Source: Rhodovulum kholense (lineage in GTDB: Bacteria > Pseudomonadota > Alphaproteobacteria > Rhodobacterales > Rhodobacteraceae). From it: 64,000 nucleotides of DNA. Of the stretch, positions 27,129 through 37,160 are shown piece by piece. The DNA lies in assembly GCF_003053725.1 (NCBI RefSeq), contig NZ_QAYC01000002.1:1-64000 (forward strand), written 5' to 3'. The notes beneath the pieces are model-generated. The model was not told the DNA's origin, made no database searches, and saw only the letters and a list, made by a program, of their open reading frames with translations. The translations under genes and the position numbers were made by a program. Position 1 is the stretch's first letter, and each line of letters opens with the position of its first letter.

Positions 27129-27878
27129 TCAGCGCCGGCGGAAGGTCAGGTAATGCGGCACCCGCCCCTCGCGCAGCGCCTTCTGTTCGTAGCGGGTCGA
27201 AATCCAGTCGTCCCAGGGCGCGCGCCAGTCCTCTGGGCACTCGGCCAGCCACTCGAACCCCGCCTTCGGGACCTCGACCAGCGTCTGGCGCACATAATCC
27301 GGAATGTCGGTTGCGACCCGGAACGCGCTGCCCGGTTTCAGCACCCGAGCCAGCGGCTCCAGGAATTCCGGTGTAACAAAGCGCCGCCGGTGATGGCGCG
27401 CCTTCGGCCAGGGGTCGGGATACAGCAGAAAGGCGCGCGAGATGCTGGCCTCGGGCAGCACGTCGAAGAGATCGCGTGCATCGCCCGGATGCACCGCCAG
27501 ATTGTCGACCCCGGCCTCGCGGATCTTGCCCAGAAGCATCGCGACGCCATTGATGAAGGGCTCGCAGCCGATGATCGCCGCCTCGGGATGGGTCGCAGCC
27601 TGATGCACCATGTGCTCGCCGCCGCCAAAGCCCACTTCCAGCCAGACCTCGCGGTCGCCGAAGCGCGCCTGAAGATCCAGCGGCTCGCGGTCGGGGTTCT
27701 CGTCCCAGCCAACCGCCCCCGGCGCCAACGCCGCCAGATCGCTGTCGAGATAGCCCTTCTGGGTCTGCCGCAGGGTCTTGCCATGGCGGCGACCGTAGAA
27801 ATTGCGCCAGGCGCGCGCGGGCGCGCCCTCGGTGGGGCCGGAGGTCTGGTCGGGGCTTTTGCGGGTGTCGTCGCTCAT
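27129..27878 (-). CDS. trmB: tRNA (guanine-N7-)-methyltransferase
   Basis: The 249-residue enzyme methylates G46 in tRNA variable loops using SAM. Motif LEVGFGGGEHMV binds SAM, and LLYPDPWPKARHHRRRF is the diagnostic catalytic block. Start is taken at ATG 27878; an ATG four codons upstream (27890) is also possible and neither has a strong ribosome site. It lies downstream of metK, the source of its cofactor, as is usual in the group. Confidence 0.95.
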   Translation of the reverse strand: MSDDTRKSPDQTSGPTEGAPARAWRNFYGRRHGKTLRQTQKGYLDSDLAALAPGAVGWDENPDREPLDLQARFGDREVWLEVGFGGGEHMVHQAATHPEAAIIGCEPFINGVAMLLGKIREAGVDNLAVHPGDARDLFDVLPEASISRAFLLYPDPWPKARHHRRRFVTPEFLEPLARVLKPGSAFRVATDIPDYVRQTLVEVPKAGFEWLAECPEDWRAPWDDWISTRYEQKALREGRVPHYLTFRRR

Positions 27879-27940
27879 CGGCCGCGCCATAGGCCGCGCC
27901 CGCGCGGCGGTCAAGCTCTGAGCGAAACGGTCATGCGAGA

Positions 27941-27968
27941 GGGGCGCGCACCATCTGGCACGCGCCCC
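27941..27968 (-). terminator. Hairpin between metK and trmB
   Basis: GGGGCGCG and CGCGCCCC pair around a 12-base loop, 50 bases after the metK stop. No T-run follows on the minus strand, so it may attenuate rather than end transcription. Confidence 0.4.
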
Positions 27969-28018
27969 CCCCGCAAAACTGGATCCAGCGGCCGGGCAAG
28001 GCCCGGCGCGGTCCCGCC

Positions 28019-29185
<1,167 letters not shown>

Positions 29186-29191
29186 GGAAAG

Positions 29192-29239
29192 GCGCTCCGT
29201 TGATGCTATCCCCGCCACGCCAGGAAGCCGTTGTGACGG
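29192..29239 (-). ncRNA. SAM/SAH riboswitch upstream of metK
   Basis: On the minus strand the segment CACAACGGCTTCCTGGCGTG matches, from memory, the conserved core of the SAM/SAH riboswitch class reported upstream of metK in Rhodobacterales. P1 pairs CCGUCAC (29239-29233) with GUGGCGG (29218-29212), with one U-G pair. The loop GCUUCC (29228-29223) can pair with GGAGC (29198-29194), forming a pseudoknot that hides the metK ribosome site. Ligand binding would therefore switch translation off. A covariance search with the Rfam model would settle it. Confidence 0.88.
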
Positions 29240-29283
29240 TTCGACCGGTCGGGCTTACGCCGCCACCTGTCAGGAATCAATGT

Positions 29284-30792
29284 CTATTTCAGGGCGCGGG
29301 TTGCGACGAAAGCGGCCAGACCCAGACAAAGCACCAGAAAGACCGGCCAGTCGCCGGTGCGCGCATAGGGCGTTTCGGCCAGCGCCGGGGGCAGCGGCGC
29401 GGTGATCTGGCCCTGCTGACCCAACGGCAGGCTGGCCAAGACCCGCCCTCGCCCGTCGATCACTGCCGAGACCCCGGTATTGGCCGCGCGCAGGAACGGC
29501 AGCCCGGTCTCGACCGCCCGCAGCCGCGCCAAGGCCAGATGCTGATAGGGGCCGGTGCTGGTGCCGAACCAGGCGTCATTGGTGATCTGCAACAGCCAGC
29601 GCGGCCGCGCGGTCCCGCGCAGATCCTGCGGAAACACCGCCTCGTAGCAGATCAGCGGCAGCGCCTTCCCCAGCCGCGCGCCCAGATCGAGCAGCCGCGG
29701 CCCGGGCCCCGGCGCATAGCCGTAGACATCGTTCGCCGCGAGGCCGCGGATACCGAACCGTCCGAGCAAAGCCGCTCCGGGGATGTATTCGCCGAAGGGC
29801 ACCAGATGATGCTTGTCGTAAAGCCCAAGAAGCCGGCCGCCCGCGCCGATCACCGCGAGGCTGTTATAGGCCCGTGGCCCGTCTGCCCGCTGGATGCCCG
29901 CCGCGACCGGCACGCCGCCCGACGCCTCTGCGATGGTCTCCAGTCCGTCCCCGGCGGTCTCGAGCCAGAAAGGCACGGCGGTTTCGGGCCAGACGATCAG
30001 ATCGGGCGGCGGGTCGCCCGGTTCGGCAGTATAGGCCAGCTGGCGCTCCCAGAAGACCGGGATCATGTCGCGGCGCCACTTCAGATGCTGCGCCGCATTG
30101 GGCTGGATCAGCCGCACCTGCGGCGGATCGGCCTCTGTCGGCACCGGCGCCGCCTCGCGCGCCGCGCCCCACAGCCCGAGCCCCGCCACCGCTGCCACGG
30201 CGAGCCCTGCGCCCAGGCTCCGGCCCGGCCCGACCGGCAGCAGGACCGGCAGGGCCGCGATGAAAAGCGTGACGAGGGTCAGCCCGTATTGCCCGGTGAG
30301 TGCTGCCAGCTGCATCTGCGGCGCCCCGATCCAGACATGGCCGGGAAGCGCCCAGGGAAAGCCGGTCAGCACATAGCCGCGCGCCAGTTCCGCCGCCGAC
30401 AGCGCAAGCACCAAAGCCATCGCCCGGCCGCGCGTGCCGCGCCCCGCCCATCCGGCAAAAGCCCCGGCCGCGCCCCAGAAGAGCGCGAGCCCCCCGGCCA
30501 TCAAGATCAGCGCAAAGGGCGCCATCCAGCCGTCATGGCGGATATCGACAAGGAAGGGATCGACGATCCAGGACAGTGCCAGCGCGAACTGGCCCGCACC
30601 GCCCGCCCAGGCGATCCGCGCCGCACGGCCGGGCGTTTCCGCACGGGCCACCAGCCAGATCAGCGCAGCCAGCGCGCAAAGCGCGAGCGGCCAAAGCGAC
30701 CAGGGCGCCTGGCCCAGAGCAAGGCCCAACCCCAGCCCGAAGGCCGCCCAGGCAGGCCGGGCCAGCACCCGGCGGAACGGACCGGCCCGCAT
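29284..30792 (-). CDS. lnt: Apolipoprotein N-acyltransferase
   Basis: The 502-residue inner-membrane enzyme adds the third acyl chain to lipoproteins. About six N-terminal transmembrane segments precede a periplasmic nitrilase-like domain that carries Glu (VWPETAVPF), Lys (YDKHHLVPFGEY) and Cys (ICYEAVFP), the catalytic triad. Gene order lnt-corC-ybeY-phoH-miaB on one strand is widely conserved; here lnt starts five bases after the corC stop, so they are probably co-transcribed. Confidence 0.95.
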   Translation of the reverse strand: MRAGPFRRVLARPAWAAFGLGLGLALGQAPWSLWPLALCALAALIWLVARAETPGRAARIAWAGGAGQFALALSWIVDPFLVDIRHDGWMAPFALILMAGGLALFWGAAGAFAGWAGRGTRGRAMALVLALSAAELARGYVLTGFPWALPGHVWIGAPQMQLAALTGQYGLTLVTLFIAALPVLLPVGPGRSLGAGLAVAAVAGLGLWGAAREAAPVPTEADPPQVRLIQPNAAQHLKWRRDMIPVFWERQLAYTAEPGDPPPDLIVWPETAVPFWLETAGDGLETIAEASGGVPVAAGIQRADGPRAYNSLAVIGAGGRLLGLYDKHHLVPFGEYIPGAALLGRFGIRGLAANDVYGYAPGPGPRLLDLGARLGKALPLICYEAVFPQDLRGTARPRWLLQITNDAWFGTSTGPYQHLALARLRAVETGLPFLRAANTGVSAVIDGRGRVLASLPLGQQGQITAPLPPALAETPYARTGDWPVFLVLCLGLAAFVATRALK

Positions 30793-30797
30793 TCGGG

Positions 30798-31703
30798 TCA
30801 GGCAGAAGCCGCGGCGGCGGCGGTCACCGCAGGCAGACGCACCCGCAGCCGCTTGATCCGGCGCGGATCGGCATCGACCACCTCGAACTCGGCGCCCGAG
30901 GCATGGCGGATTACCTCGCCGCGCGTCGGCACCCGGCCGATCATCATGAAGATCAGCCCCCCCAGCGAATCGACCTCTTCCTCTTCCTCGGCATCGAGCA
31001 GCCGCAGGCCGATCTCGTCCTCGAAGGCATCGAGCGGCGCGCGGGCCTGCACCAGATAGATCCCGGGCTTCTCGACGGTCCAGAGCGTGCCTTCGTCGAT
31101 GTCGTGCTCGTCCTCGATCTCGCCGACGACCTGCTCGATCAGATCCTCGATGGTCACCAGACCGTCGACCCCGCCATATTCGTCGATCACCAGCGCCATG
31201 TGCATCCGCTGGCTCTGCATCTTCTGCAAGAGCACCCCGATCGGCATAGAGGGCGGCGCATACAGCAGCGGGCGGATCATGTCCTTCAGAACGAAGGGCG
31301 TGTCCTTGCCGTTGAACCCGTGGCGCAGGGCGAAATCCTTGAGGTGTACCATGCCGATGGGCGAATCCAGCGTGCCGTCATAGACCGGCAGCCGGGTCAG
31401 CCCGGACTCGCGGAAGACCTGCACGAGATCCTCCATCGAGATGTCGAGCGGCACGGCGTCGATCTCGGCCTTGGGAATCGCCACGTCCTCGACCCGCATC
31501 TTGGCGAGGTTGCCGATGCCATGGGTCAAGGCCGGTCGCGCGGTCCCGTTGGCCACGGCGTGGTCTGCGCCCTCTTCGGACTCTTCGGCGCCTGCAGGCA
31601 GGATCGCCGCCACCAGCCGGCCCAGAAGGCCCCGGCTGTCCAGATTGTCGGTGTCTAGCGCGCCTTGCGCGGCCCTAGACGACCCGTCCGTCTCGTCGCC
31701 CAT
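30798..31703 (-). CDS. CorC-type CBS/transporter-associated domain protein
   Basis: The 301-residue protein (ATG 31703; an in-frame TTG precedes it) has two CBS domains (about 70-200, with VEDVAIPKAEI and MALVIDEYGGVDGLVTIEDLIE) and a C-terminal CorC_HlyC domain. It lacks the DUF21 membrane domain, so it is the soluble CorC form linked in enterobacteria to magnesium efflux. Adenine nucleotides are the likely CBS ligands. It stands between lnt and ybeY in the conserved cluster. Confidence 0.93.
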   Translation of the reverse strand: MGDETDGSSRAAQGALDTDNLDSRGLLGRLVAAILPAGAEESEEGADHAVANGTARPALTHGIGNLAKMRVEDVAIPKAEIDAVPLDISMEDLVQVFRESGLTRLPVYDGTLDSPIGMVHLKDFALRHGFNGKDTPFVLKDMIRPLLYAPPSMPIGVLLQKMQSQRMHMALVIDEYGGVDGLVTIEDLIEQVVGEIEDEHDIDEGTLWTVEKPGIYLVQARAPLDAFEDEIGLRLLDAEEEEEVDSLGGLIFMMIGRVPTRGEVIRHASGAEFEVVDADPRRIKRLRVRLPAVTAAAAASA

Positions 31704-31740
31704 CAATCCTTACCGAAACTCCCGGGCATTTTGGCCCGCC

Positions 31741-32241
31741 TCAATCATATGGGTCCGCCAGACCGAGTTTGGCAAGTATTTCCACCTCGATCCCCTCCAT
31801 CCGGGCGGCATCCCGCGGACGGATGTGGTCGTATCCCAACAGATGCAGGCATCCGTGTACCATCAGATGCGTTACATGATCATGAAACGCCTTGCCCTGC
31901 TCGCGGGCCTCGCGGGCGCAGGTCTCCCAGGCGATGGCGATATCGCCAAGCTCCACAGGCTCGCCCTCAAGATCCGGCTCGGGCGGCAGCGGCGCCTCGC
32001 CGTCCTCCTCGGCCGCCAGATCCTCGGCGGGCCAGGACAGCACGTTGGTCGGCGCGGACTTGTCGCGGAACTCGGCGTTCAGGGTGGCGATGCGCGCATC
32101 GTCGCAGGCCAGCACGCTGATCTCGTGGATCTCGGGATCGAACCCCAGATGCGTCAGTGTCTCGCGGCAGGCACTCTCGGCCAGTCGCGCCAGCCCGGCG
32201 GCGGCCCAGCGGTCGTCCTCGAAGAGAATCTCGATGCTCAT
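31741..32241 (-). CDS. ybeY: Endoribonuclease YbeY (rRNA maturation)
   Basis: The 166-residue zinc enzyme acts in 16S rRNA 3'-end processing and ribosome quality control. The HGxxHLLGYDH motif gives His129, His133 and His139 as zinc ligands. The Arg-rich front and AFRDKSAPTNVLSWP block fit the family. It lies between phoH and corC, its normal partners. Confidence 0.96.
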   Translation of the reverse strand: MSIEILFEDDRWAAAGLARLAESACRETLTHLGFDPEIHEISVLACDDARIATLNAEFRDKSAPTNVLSWPAEDLAAEEDGEAPLPPEPDLEGEPVELGDIAIAWETCAREAREQGKAFHDHVTHLMVHGCLHLLGYDHIRPRDAARMEGIEVEILAKLGLADPYD

Positions 32242-32295
32242 GGACGCGTCGTCTACAGCGAAACCGGGCGGCGTTACAGGGCGTTCGCGACCGTA

Positions 32296-33366
32296 TCAGG
32301 CTTTCGCGTCGTCGGCGTCGTAGGCTTCGATGATCCGGGCCACCAGCGGATGCCGCACCACATCCTTTGCGGTGAAATAATTGAACGAGATGTTGTCGAT
32401 GTCCTTCAACAGCCGTTCCGCATCGGCGAGCCCGCTCGACACGCCCCGCGGCAGGTCGACCTGGCTGCGGTCGCCGGTGATGACCATGCGGCTGCCCTCG
32501 CCCAGACGGGTCAGGAACATCTTCATCTGCATGGTGGTCGCGTTCTGCGCCTCGTCGAGCACCACGAAGGCATTGGCCAGCGTGCGGCCACGCATGAAGG
32601 CAAGCGGCGCGATCTCGATCCGCTTCTCCTCGATCAGCTTGGCCAGTTGGCGCCCCGGCAGGAAATCGTGCAGCGCGTCGTAAAGCGGCTGCATGTAGGG
32701 GTCGACCTTCTCCTTCATGTCGCCGGGCAGAAAGCCCAGCCTCTCGCCCGCCTCGACCGCGGGACGGCTGAGGATGATGCGGTCGACATGGCCGCCGATG
32801 AACATGTTCACCGCGACCGCGACCGCGATATAGGTCTTGCCGGTCCCGGCCGGTCCGATCCCGAAGCAAAGCTCGTTCTCGAACAGCGCCTTCACATAGG
32901 CCTTCTGCGCCTCGGTCCGCGGCTCGACCATCTTCTTGCGGGTATGGACCTCGGTCCGCCCGCCATGGAACATCTCAAGCTGGTCGCCCGCCCGCGAACC
33001 CGTGCCCGCAGCGGAATCGCCCAGCCGGAGCGCCCCGTCGATATCGCCCGCCTCAAGCGGCTTGCCGCCCTCGAGCCTGGCGTAAAGCTGTTGCAGCACC
33101 ATCGCCGCCTGCCCGCGCGCCGCGCCTTCGCCAACGATCGCCAGCCGGTTGCCCCGTCGGAGGATATGAACGCCGAGCTTGTGCTCGATCTGCGCGAGAT
33201 TGCGGTCGAATTCACCGCAAAGGTCGATCAGAAGGCGGTTGTCCGGAAACTCGAGAAACGTCTCGTGGACGTCTTCGACCTTCGGCGGGGGGGTCAGAGC
33301 GCTGATGCCCAATAAAGACTCCGTCGGTTGAATCCCGTGCATATATGGTGCCAACGCCCCGGTCAT
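32296..33366 (-). CDS. phoH: PhoH family protein (YbeZ-like ATPase)
   Basis: The 356-residue cytoplasmic protein has a small N-terminal domain and a P-loop ATPase domain with GPAGTGKT at residues 171-178 and LDEAQNATTMQMKMFLTR as Walker B. Members are thought to act with YbeY in RNA metabolism. The reading starts at ATG 33366; an internal ATG at 33342 is an alternative. It precedes ybeY by 54 bases. Confidence 0.95.
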   Translation of the reverse strand: MTGALAPYMHGIQPTESLLGISALTPPPKVEDVHETFLEFPDNRLLIDLCGEFDRNLAQIEHKLGVHILRRGNRLAIVGEGAARGQAAMVLQQLYARLEGGKPLEAGDIDGALRLGDSAAGTGSRAGDQLEMFHGGRTEVHTRKKMVEPRTEAQKAYVKALFENELCFGIGPAGTGKTYIAVAVAVNMFIGGHVDRIILSRPAVEAGERLGFLPGDMKEKVDPYMQPLYDALHDFLPGRQLAKLIEEKRIEIAPLAFMRGRTLANAFVVLDEAQNATTMQMKMFLTRLGEGSRMVITGDRSQVDLPRGVSSGLADAERLLKDIDNISFNYFTAKDVVRHPLVARIIEAYDADDAKA

Positions 33367-33557
33367 GGCGCAAGCGATAGCTGCGATGTTTCACCTCGTT
33401 GAAACAAAAAAGACCTAACCCCGCGTGCGCGGCGACCAGGGCTTGTGCAGAACGCGCCTGCGCGCCTTGCCCGGACTTGGCTTCGCACTGATTGAACCGG
33501 CGACTGGCCGGATCGGTTCCCGGCGGTCTTTTCCGGCGTGCTCGGACCTCGCGCGCC

Positions 33558-34892
33558 TCACCCGGCCAGGACGCCCGCCAGCGAGTTCGGCGCGGTTCCG
33601 GTAATCGCCACCTCGGCGATCCGGCCCAGAAGCGCCTCGGGCGCCTCGACATGAACCGCCTGCAGGTGATCGGACTTGCCGACAAGCTGGCCCGGCATCC
33701 GCCCGGTCTTTTCGAACAGCACGCCGACCCGGCGCCCGACCATCGCCGCCTGCGCCGCCACCTGCTGGTCGGTCAACAGCGCCTGCAGCCGCAGCAGCCG
33801 GTCGGTCTTGACGTCCTCGTCGATCTGATCGCGCTCGGCCGCAGGGGTGCCGGGGCGGGGCGAATACTTGAAGGAATAGCACTGGCCGTAATTCACCGCG
33901 CGCACCAGCGCCAGCGTGTCCTCGAAATCGGCCTCGGTCTCGCCCGGGAAACCGACGATGAAATCGCCCGACATCAGGATGTCGGGACGGGCCGCGCGGA
34001 CGCGCTCGACCAGGCGCAGGTAGTCCTCGGCCGTGTGCTTGCGGTTCATCGCCTTCAGCATCCGGTCGGACCCCGACTGCACCGGCAGATGCAGATAGGG
34101 CATCAGTTCGGGCACCTCGCCATGGGCGGCGATCAGGTCGTCCGACATGTCGTTCGGATGCGAGGTGGTATAGCGCAGGCGGTCGATCCCGTCGATCGCG
34201 GCCAGCTCGCGGATCAGCCGGGCCAGCCCCCAGTCCCCGTCGGGACCGGCGCCGTGATAGGCATTGACGTTCTGGCCCAGCAGGGTGATCTCGCGCACGC
34301 CCCGTTCCGCCAGATCGCGGGCCTCGGCCAGCACCTGCGCCGCCGGGCGCGAGGCCTCGGCGCCGCGCGTGTACGGCACCACGCAGAAGGCGCAGAACTT
34401 GTCGCAGCCCTCCTGCACGGTCAGGAAGGCGGTCGGGCCGCGCTGCGCCTTCGGCCGCCCGCCCAGCCGGACGAACTTGTCCTCCTCGGGGAAATCGGTG
34501 TCGAGCGCCTTCGCCCCCTGGCGCGCCCGCGCCTCGAGCTCGGGCAGGCGGTGATAGCTTTGCGGCCCCACCACCAGATCGACCAGCGGCTGGCGGCGCA
34601 GGATCTCCTCGCCCTCGGCCTGGGCGACGCAGCCCGCCACGCCGATCTTCAGGTCCGGGTTTTCCGCCTTCAGCGCCCGAAGCCGCCCGAGTTCGGAATA
34701 GACCTTCTCGGCCGCCTTTTCGCGGATATGGCAGGTGTTCAGCAGGATCAGGTCGGCGCCCTCGGCGCTGTCCGTCAGTTCATATCCCGACGGGCCCAGC
34801 GCCTCGGCCATCCGTTCGCTGTCATAGACGTTCATCTGACAGCCATAGGTCCGGATGAACAGCTTGCGGGTCGGAGGAGTGGGGGAGGTCAT
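33558..34892 (-). CDS. miaB: tRNA-2-methylthio-N6-dimethylallyladenosine synthase
   Basis: The 444-residue radical-SAM enzyme adds the methylthio group to A37 of tRNAs. The N-terminal domain holds the auxiliary-cluster cysteines ([19 protein letters not shown]), the centre has CDKFCAFC, and residues about 375-440 form the TRAM domain. ATG 34892 follows a region with a GACC-GCAG leader and no strong ribosome site. It is the first gene of the miaB-phoH-ybeY-corC-lnt run, with a 191-base gap before phoH. Confidence 0.96.
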   Translation of the reverse strand: MTSPTPPTRKLFIRTYGCQMNVYDSERMAEALGPSGYELTDSAEGADLILLNTCHIREKAAEKVYSELGRLRALKAENPDLKIGVAGCVAQAEGEEILRRQPLVDLVVGPQSYHRLPELEARARQGAKALDTDFPEEDKFVRLGGRPKAQRGPTAFLTVQEGCDKFCAFCVVPYTRGAEASRPAAQVLAEARDLAERGVREITLLGQNVNAYHGAGPDGDWGLARLIRELAAIDGIDRLRYTTSHPNDMSDDLIAAHGEVPELMPYLHLPVQSGSDRMLKAMNRKHTAEDYLRLVERVRAARPDILMSGDFIVGFPGETEADFEDTLALVRAVNYGQCYSFKYSPRPGTPAAERDQIDEDVKTDRLLRLQALLTDQQVAAQAAMVGRRVGVLFEKTGRMPGQLVGKSDHLQAVHVEAPEALLGRIAEVAITGTAPNSLAGVLAG

Positions 34893-35040
34893 GCGCGCGT
34901 CCTTCCGGTCTGCGGACCGGTCTGCCGGGTCGGTTGCGCGCTGTCCTACACGAAACCGGGCTCGGGCCGCAACGCTTGCATCCCGCTTGCATATGGGCGC
35001 GCCCTGCCCGACCCTGCGCCCAAGGCCGAGGAGGACCGCC

Positions 35041-35913
35041 ATGGCGGGGCAATATGCGGGGCTGGCACAGTTCCTGGGACGGGCGCGCGGCGCGCTCGGC
35101 CCGCGCCCGGTCGCGCTGATCTTCGTCGAGGACGAGATCGAGGTCGAAAGCACCGTCGACCATCTCGATGCACTGGGCTTCGGCACGCTGATCCTGTTCA
35201 CGCCCGCGGGGCTGGATCTGGCGCCCGGTGCGGCAGAGCGGGTGCACCGCGTGACCTACGACACCCTGGCCGAGGGTGCCCTGCCCCGGGCAGTCAATGC
35301 GGTGATCGCCGCAGCACCCGGGGCCTGGCTGCATTACTGCTATAATGCCGAATACCTGTTCTTCCCCTTCTGCGAAAACCGCAGCATCGGCGAGATGCTG
35401 GCCTTCCATACCGAAGAGCGCCGCGAGGCGATGCTGACCTATGTGGTCGATCTCTATGCCGCCGATCTCGAGCAGTGCCCCAACGGGGTCTCGCGCGACG
35501 GCGCCATGCTGGACCGCACGGGCTATTTCGCCCAGCCCCGGACCGATCCTGCGACCGGCCGGGTGCTCGAGCGGCAACTCGACTTCTTCGGCGGGCTGCG
35601 CTGGCGGTTCGAGGAACACATCCCAGAGGACCGGCGGCGAATCGACCGGATCGGCCTGTTTCGCGCGCGGCCGGGGCTGCGGCTGCTTGACGGGCATCTT
35701 CTGAGCGAGCCCGAGATGAACACCTATGCCTGCCCCTGGCACAACAACCTGACGGCAGCGATCTGTTCGTTCCGGGCCGCCAAGGCGCTGCGCACCAATC
35801 CCGGCTCGCGGTTCGAGATCGAGCGATTCCGCTGGCCGATGTCGGACGCGTTTCGCTGGGAGTCCCAGCAACTGATGGATCTGGGGCTGATGGAACCCGG
35901 GCAGTGGTTCTGA
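35041..35913 (+). CDS. Conserved protein, putative glycosyltransferase-like
   Basis: The 290-residue protein starts at ATG 35041 after an AGGAC site. The order of motifs ([23 protein letters not shown], then [17 protein letters not shown] and [19 protein letters not shown]) resembles Rhodobacteraceae proteins I recall as family-2 glycosyltransferase-like. The central acidic and aromatic blocks are consistent with that, but no DxD nucleotide-sugar motif is plain. It stands alone, divergent from miaB and convergent with irr. Confidence 0.55.
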   Translation: MAGQYAGLAQFLGRARGALGPRPVALIFVEDEIEVESTVDHLDALGFGTLILFTPAGLDLAPGAAERVHRVTYDTLAEGALPRAVNAVIAAAPGAWLHYCYNAEYLFFPFCENRSIGEMLAFHTEERREAMLTYVVDLYAADLEQCPNGVSRDGAMLDRTGYFAQPRTDPATGRVLERQLDFFGGLRWRFEEHIPEDRRRIDRIGLFRARPGLRLLDGHLLSEPEMNTYACPWHNNLTAAICSFRAAKALRTNPGSRFEIERFRWPMSDAFRWESQQLMDLGLMEPGQWF

Positions 35914-35956
35914 GACCCGGTGGGCGCGCCCCCCGGGCAGCCGCAAAACAAAGAGC

Positions 35957-35978
35957 CCGGGAAAGACCCCTTTCCCGG
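35957..35978. terminator. Hairpin between the 35041 gene and irr
   Basis: CCGGGAAAG pairs perfectly with CTTTCCCGG around a four-base loop, 43 bases after the plus-strand stop. It could serve both convergent genes. A partial T-rich run (CCTTTTCG) follows about 14 bases later on the plus strand. Confidence 0.65.
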
Positions 35979-36028
35979 ACACCATATGTCCTTTTCGTCG
36001 CCGCTCCCTTGCGGAAGCGGCTTCGGGG

Positions 36029-36469
36029 TCAGATCCGCCGCAACCGGATCACGACGTCGATCTTCGAGATCTCGGCGCCTTCGGGGGCCTTGGGAAGCTT
36101 GGCGATTTCCAGCTCGCCCGCCGGGGCATCGCTCAGCCGGTGCTCGTCTTCCCAGAAGAAGTGCGGATGGTCGTCGACCCGGGTATCGAAATAGCTTTTC
36201 GTCCCGTCGACCATGACTTCCTGCATCAGGCCTGCATCGCAGAAGGCCCGAAGCGTGTTGTAAACCGTCGCCAGCGACACCTTCTCGCCGGTCGCGCAGG
36301 ACGCCGCGTACAGCGTTTCCGCCGTGACGTGGCGGTTGTTGCCGTCGCCGATCAGCAGCGAGGCAAGGCTCACCCGCTGACGGGTCGGGCGCAGACCGGC
36401 CTTGGAAAGCCAGCGGCTGCCGCGCTCGATGGCGTCGGGATTATTGGGGTTTTCATTCAGCTGTGCCAT
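36029..36469 (-). CDS. irr: Fur-family regulator, Irr type
   Basis: The 146-residue protein has the winged-helix of the Fur family ([26 protein letters not shown], read as two blocks, and [14 protein letters not shown]) and the C-terminal [14 protein letters not shown] block typical of Irr in Rhodobacteraceae. Irr controls heme and iron genes in response to heme status. It is divergent from fabA, a placement conserved in the order. Residues for heme-induced degradation (the HRM of Bradyrhizobium) are not visible. Confidence 0.9.
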   Translation of the reverse strand: MAQLNENPNNPDAIERGSRWLSKAGLRPTRQRVSLASLLIGDGNNRHVTAETLYAASCATGEKVSLATVYNTLRAFCDAGLMQEVMVDGTKSYFDTRVDDHPHFFWEDEHRLSDAPAGELEIAKLPKAPEGAEISKIDVVIRLRRI

Positions 36470-36497
36470 GGGCGATATATGGTGCGATCAACCCTGT

Positions 36498-36516
36498 AAT
36501 TCAAATGATTCTGATC
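36498..36516. promoter_or_regulatory. Candidate Irr-box-like site between irr and fabA
   Basis: AATTCAAATGATTCTGATC lies 28 bases upstream of the irr start. It shows partial two-fold symmetry and resembles, from memory, the iron-control element bound by Irr in alphaproteobacteria. The match is incomplete, so this is a suggestion for autoregulation and possible control of fabA. Confidence 0.3.
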
Positions 36517-36627
36517 TGCAGCGACGCTTTGGCGCGGCATCGGGGCACTATTGCCACTTCGCAAGGCGCGGTGATAGAGGGGGCGGGACGCGAAACAGGC
36601 CAATCCAAAGGGGGGGACGGGTCCCGT

Positions 36628-37137
36628 ATGACCGATTTTCCGACGAGCTTCGACAAGGACGAGCTCCTGAAATGCGCGCGGGGAGAGCTGTTCGGCCCCG
36701 GCAACGCGCAGCTGCCGGAACCGCCCATGCTGATGATGGACCGCATCACCGACATCAGCGCCGAAGGCGGCGAGCACGGCAAGGGGCATGTCGTGGCAGA
36801 GTTCGATATCCATCCGGACCTGTGGTTCTTTTCGTGCCATTTCCCCGGCAACCCGATCATGCCGGGCTGCCTCGGGCTCGACGGGCTCTGGCAGCTGACC
36901 GGCTTCAATCTCGGCTGGCGCGGCTGGAAAGGCCGCGGCTATGCGCTGGGCGTGGGCGAGGTCAAGCTGACCGGCATGGTCCGCCCCGAGCGCAAGCTGA
37001 TCCGCTATTTCGTCGATTTCACAAAGGCCATCCAGACCCGTCGGCTGACGATGGGTGTGGCCGATGGCAGGGTCGAGGCCGATGGCGAAACGATTTATCA
37101 TGTCAAGGACATGAAGGTCGCTCTGTCTGAAAGCTGA
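36628..37137 (+). CDS. fabA: 3-hydroxydecanoyl-ACP dehydratase/isomerase
   Basis: The 169-residue enzyme makes the cis double bond that starts unsaturated fatty-acid synthesis. His71 in [13 protein letters not shown] and Asp85 in GLDGLWQ are the catalytic pair. Start is at ATG 36628; a longer frame upstream includes the regulatory region. It is 23 bases ahead of fabB with an AGAAAGGAG site between, so fabA, fabB and fabI probably form one operon. Confidence 0.97.
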   Translation: MTDFPTSFDKDELLKCARGELFGPGNAQLPEPPMLMMDRITDISAEGGEHGKGHVVAEFDIHPDLWFFSCHFPGNPIMPGCLGLDGLWQLTGFNLGWRGWKGRGYALGVGEVKLTGMVRPERKLIRYFVDFTKAIQTRRLTMGVADGRVEADGETIYHVKDMKVALSES

Positions 37138-37160
37138 TCCATCTTAGAAAGGAGACCGCC

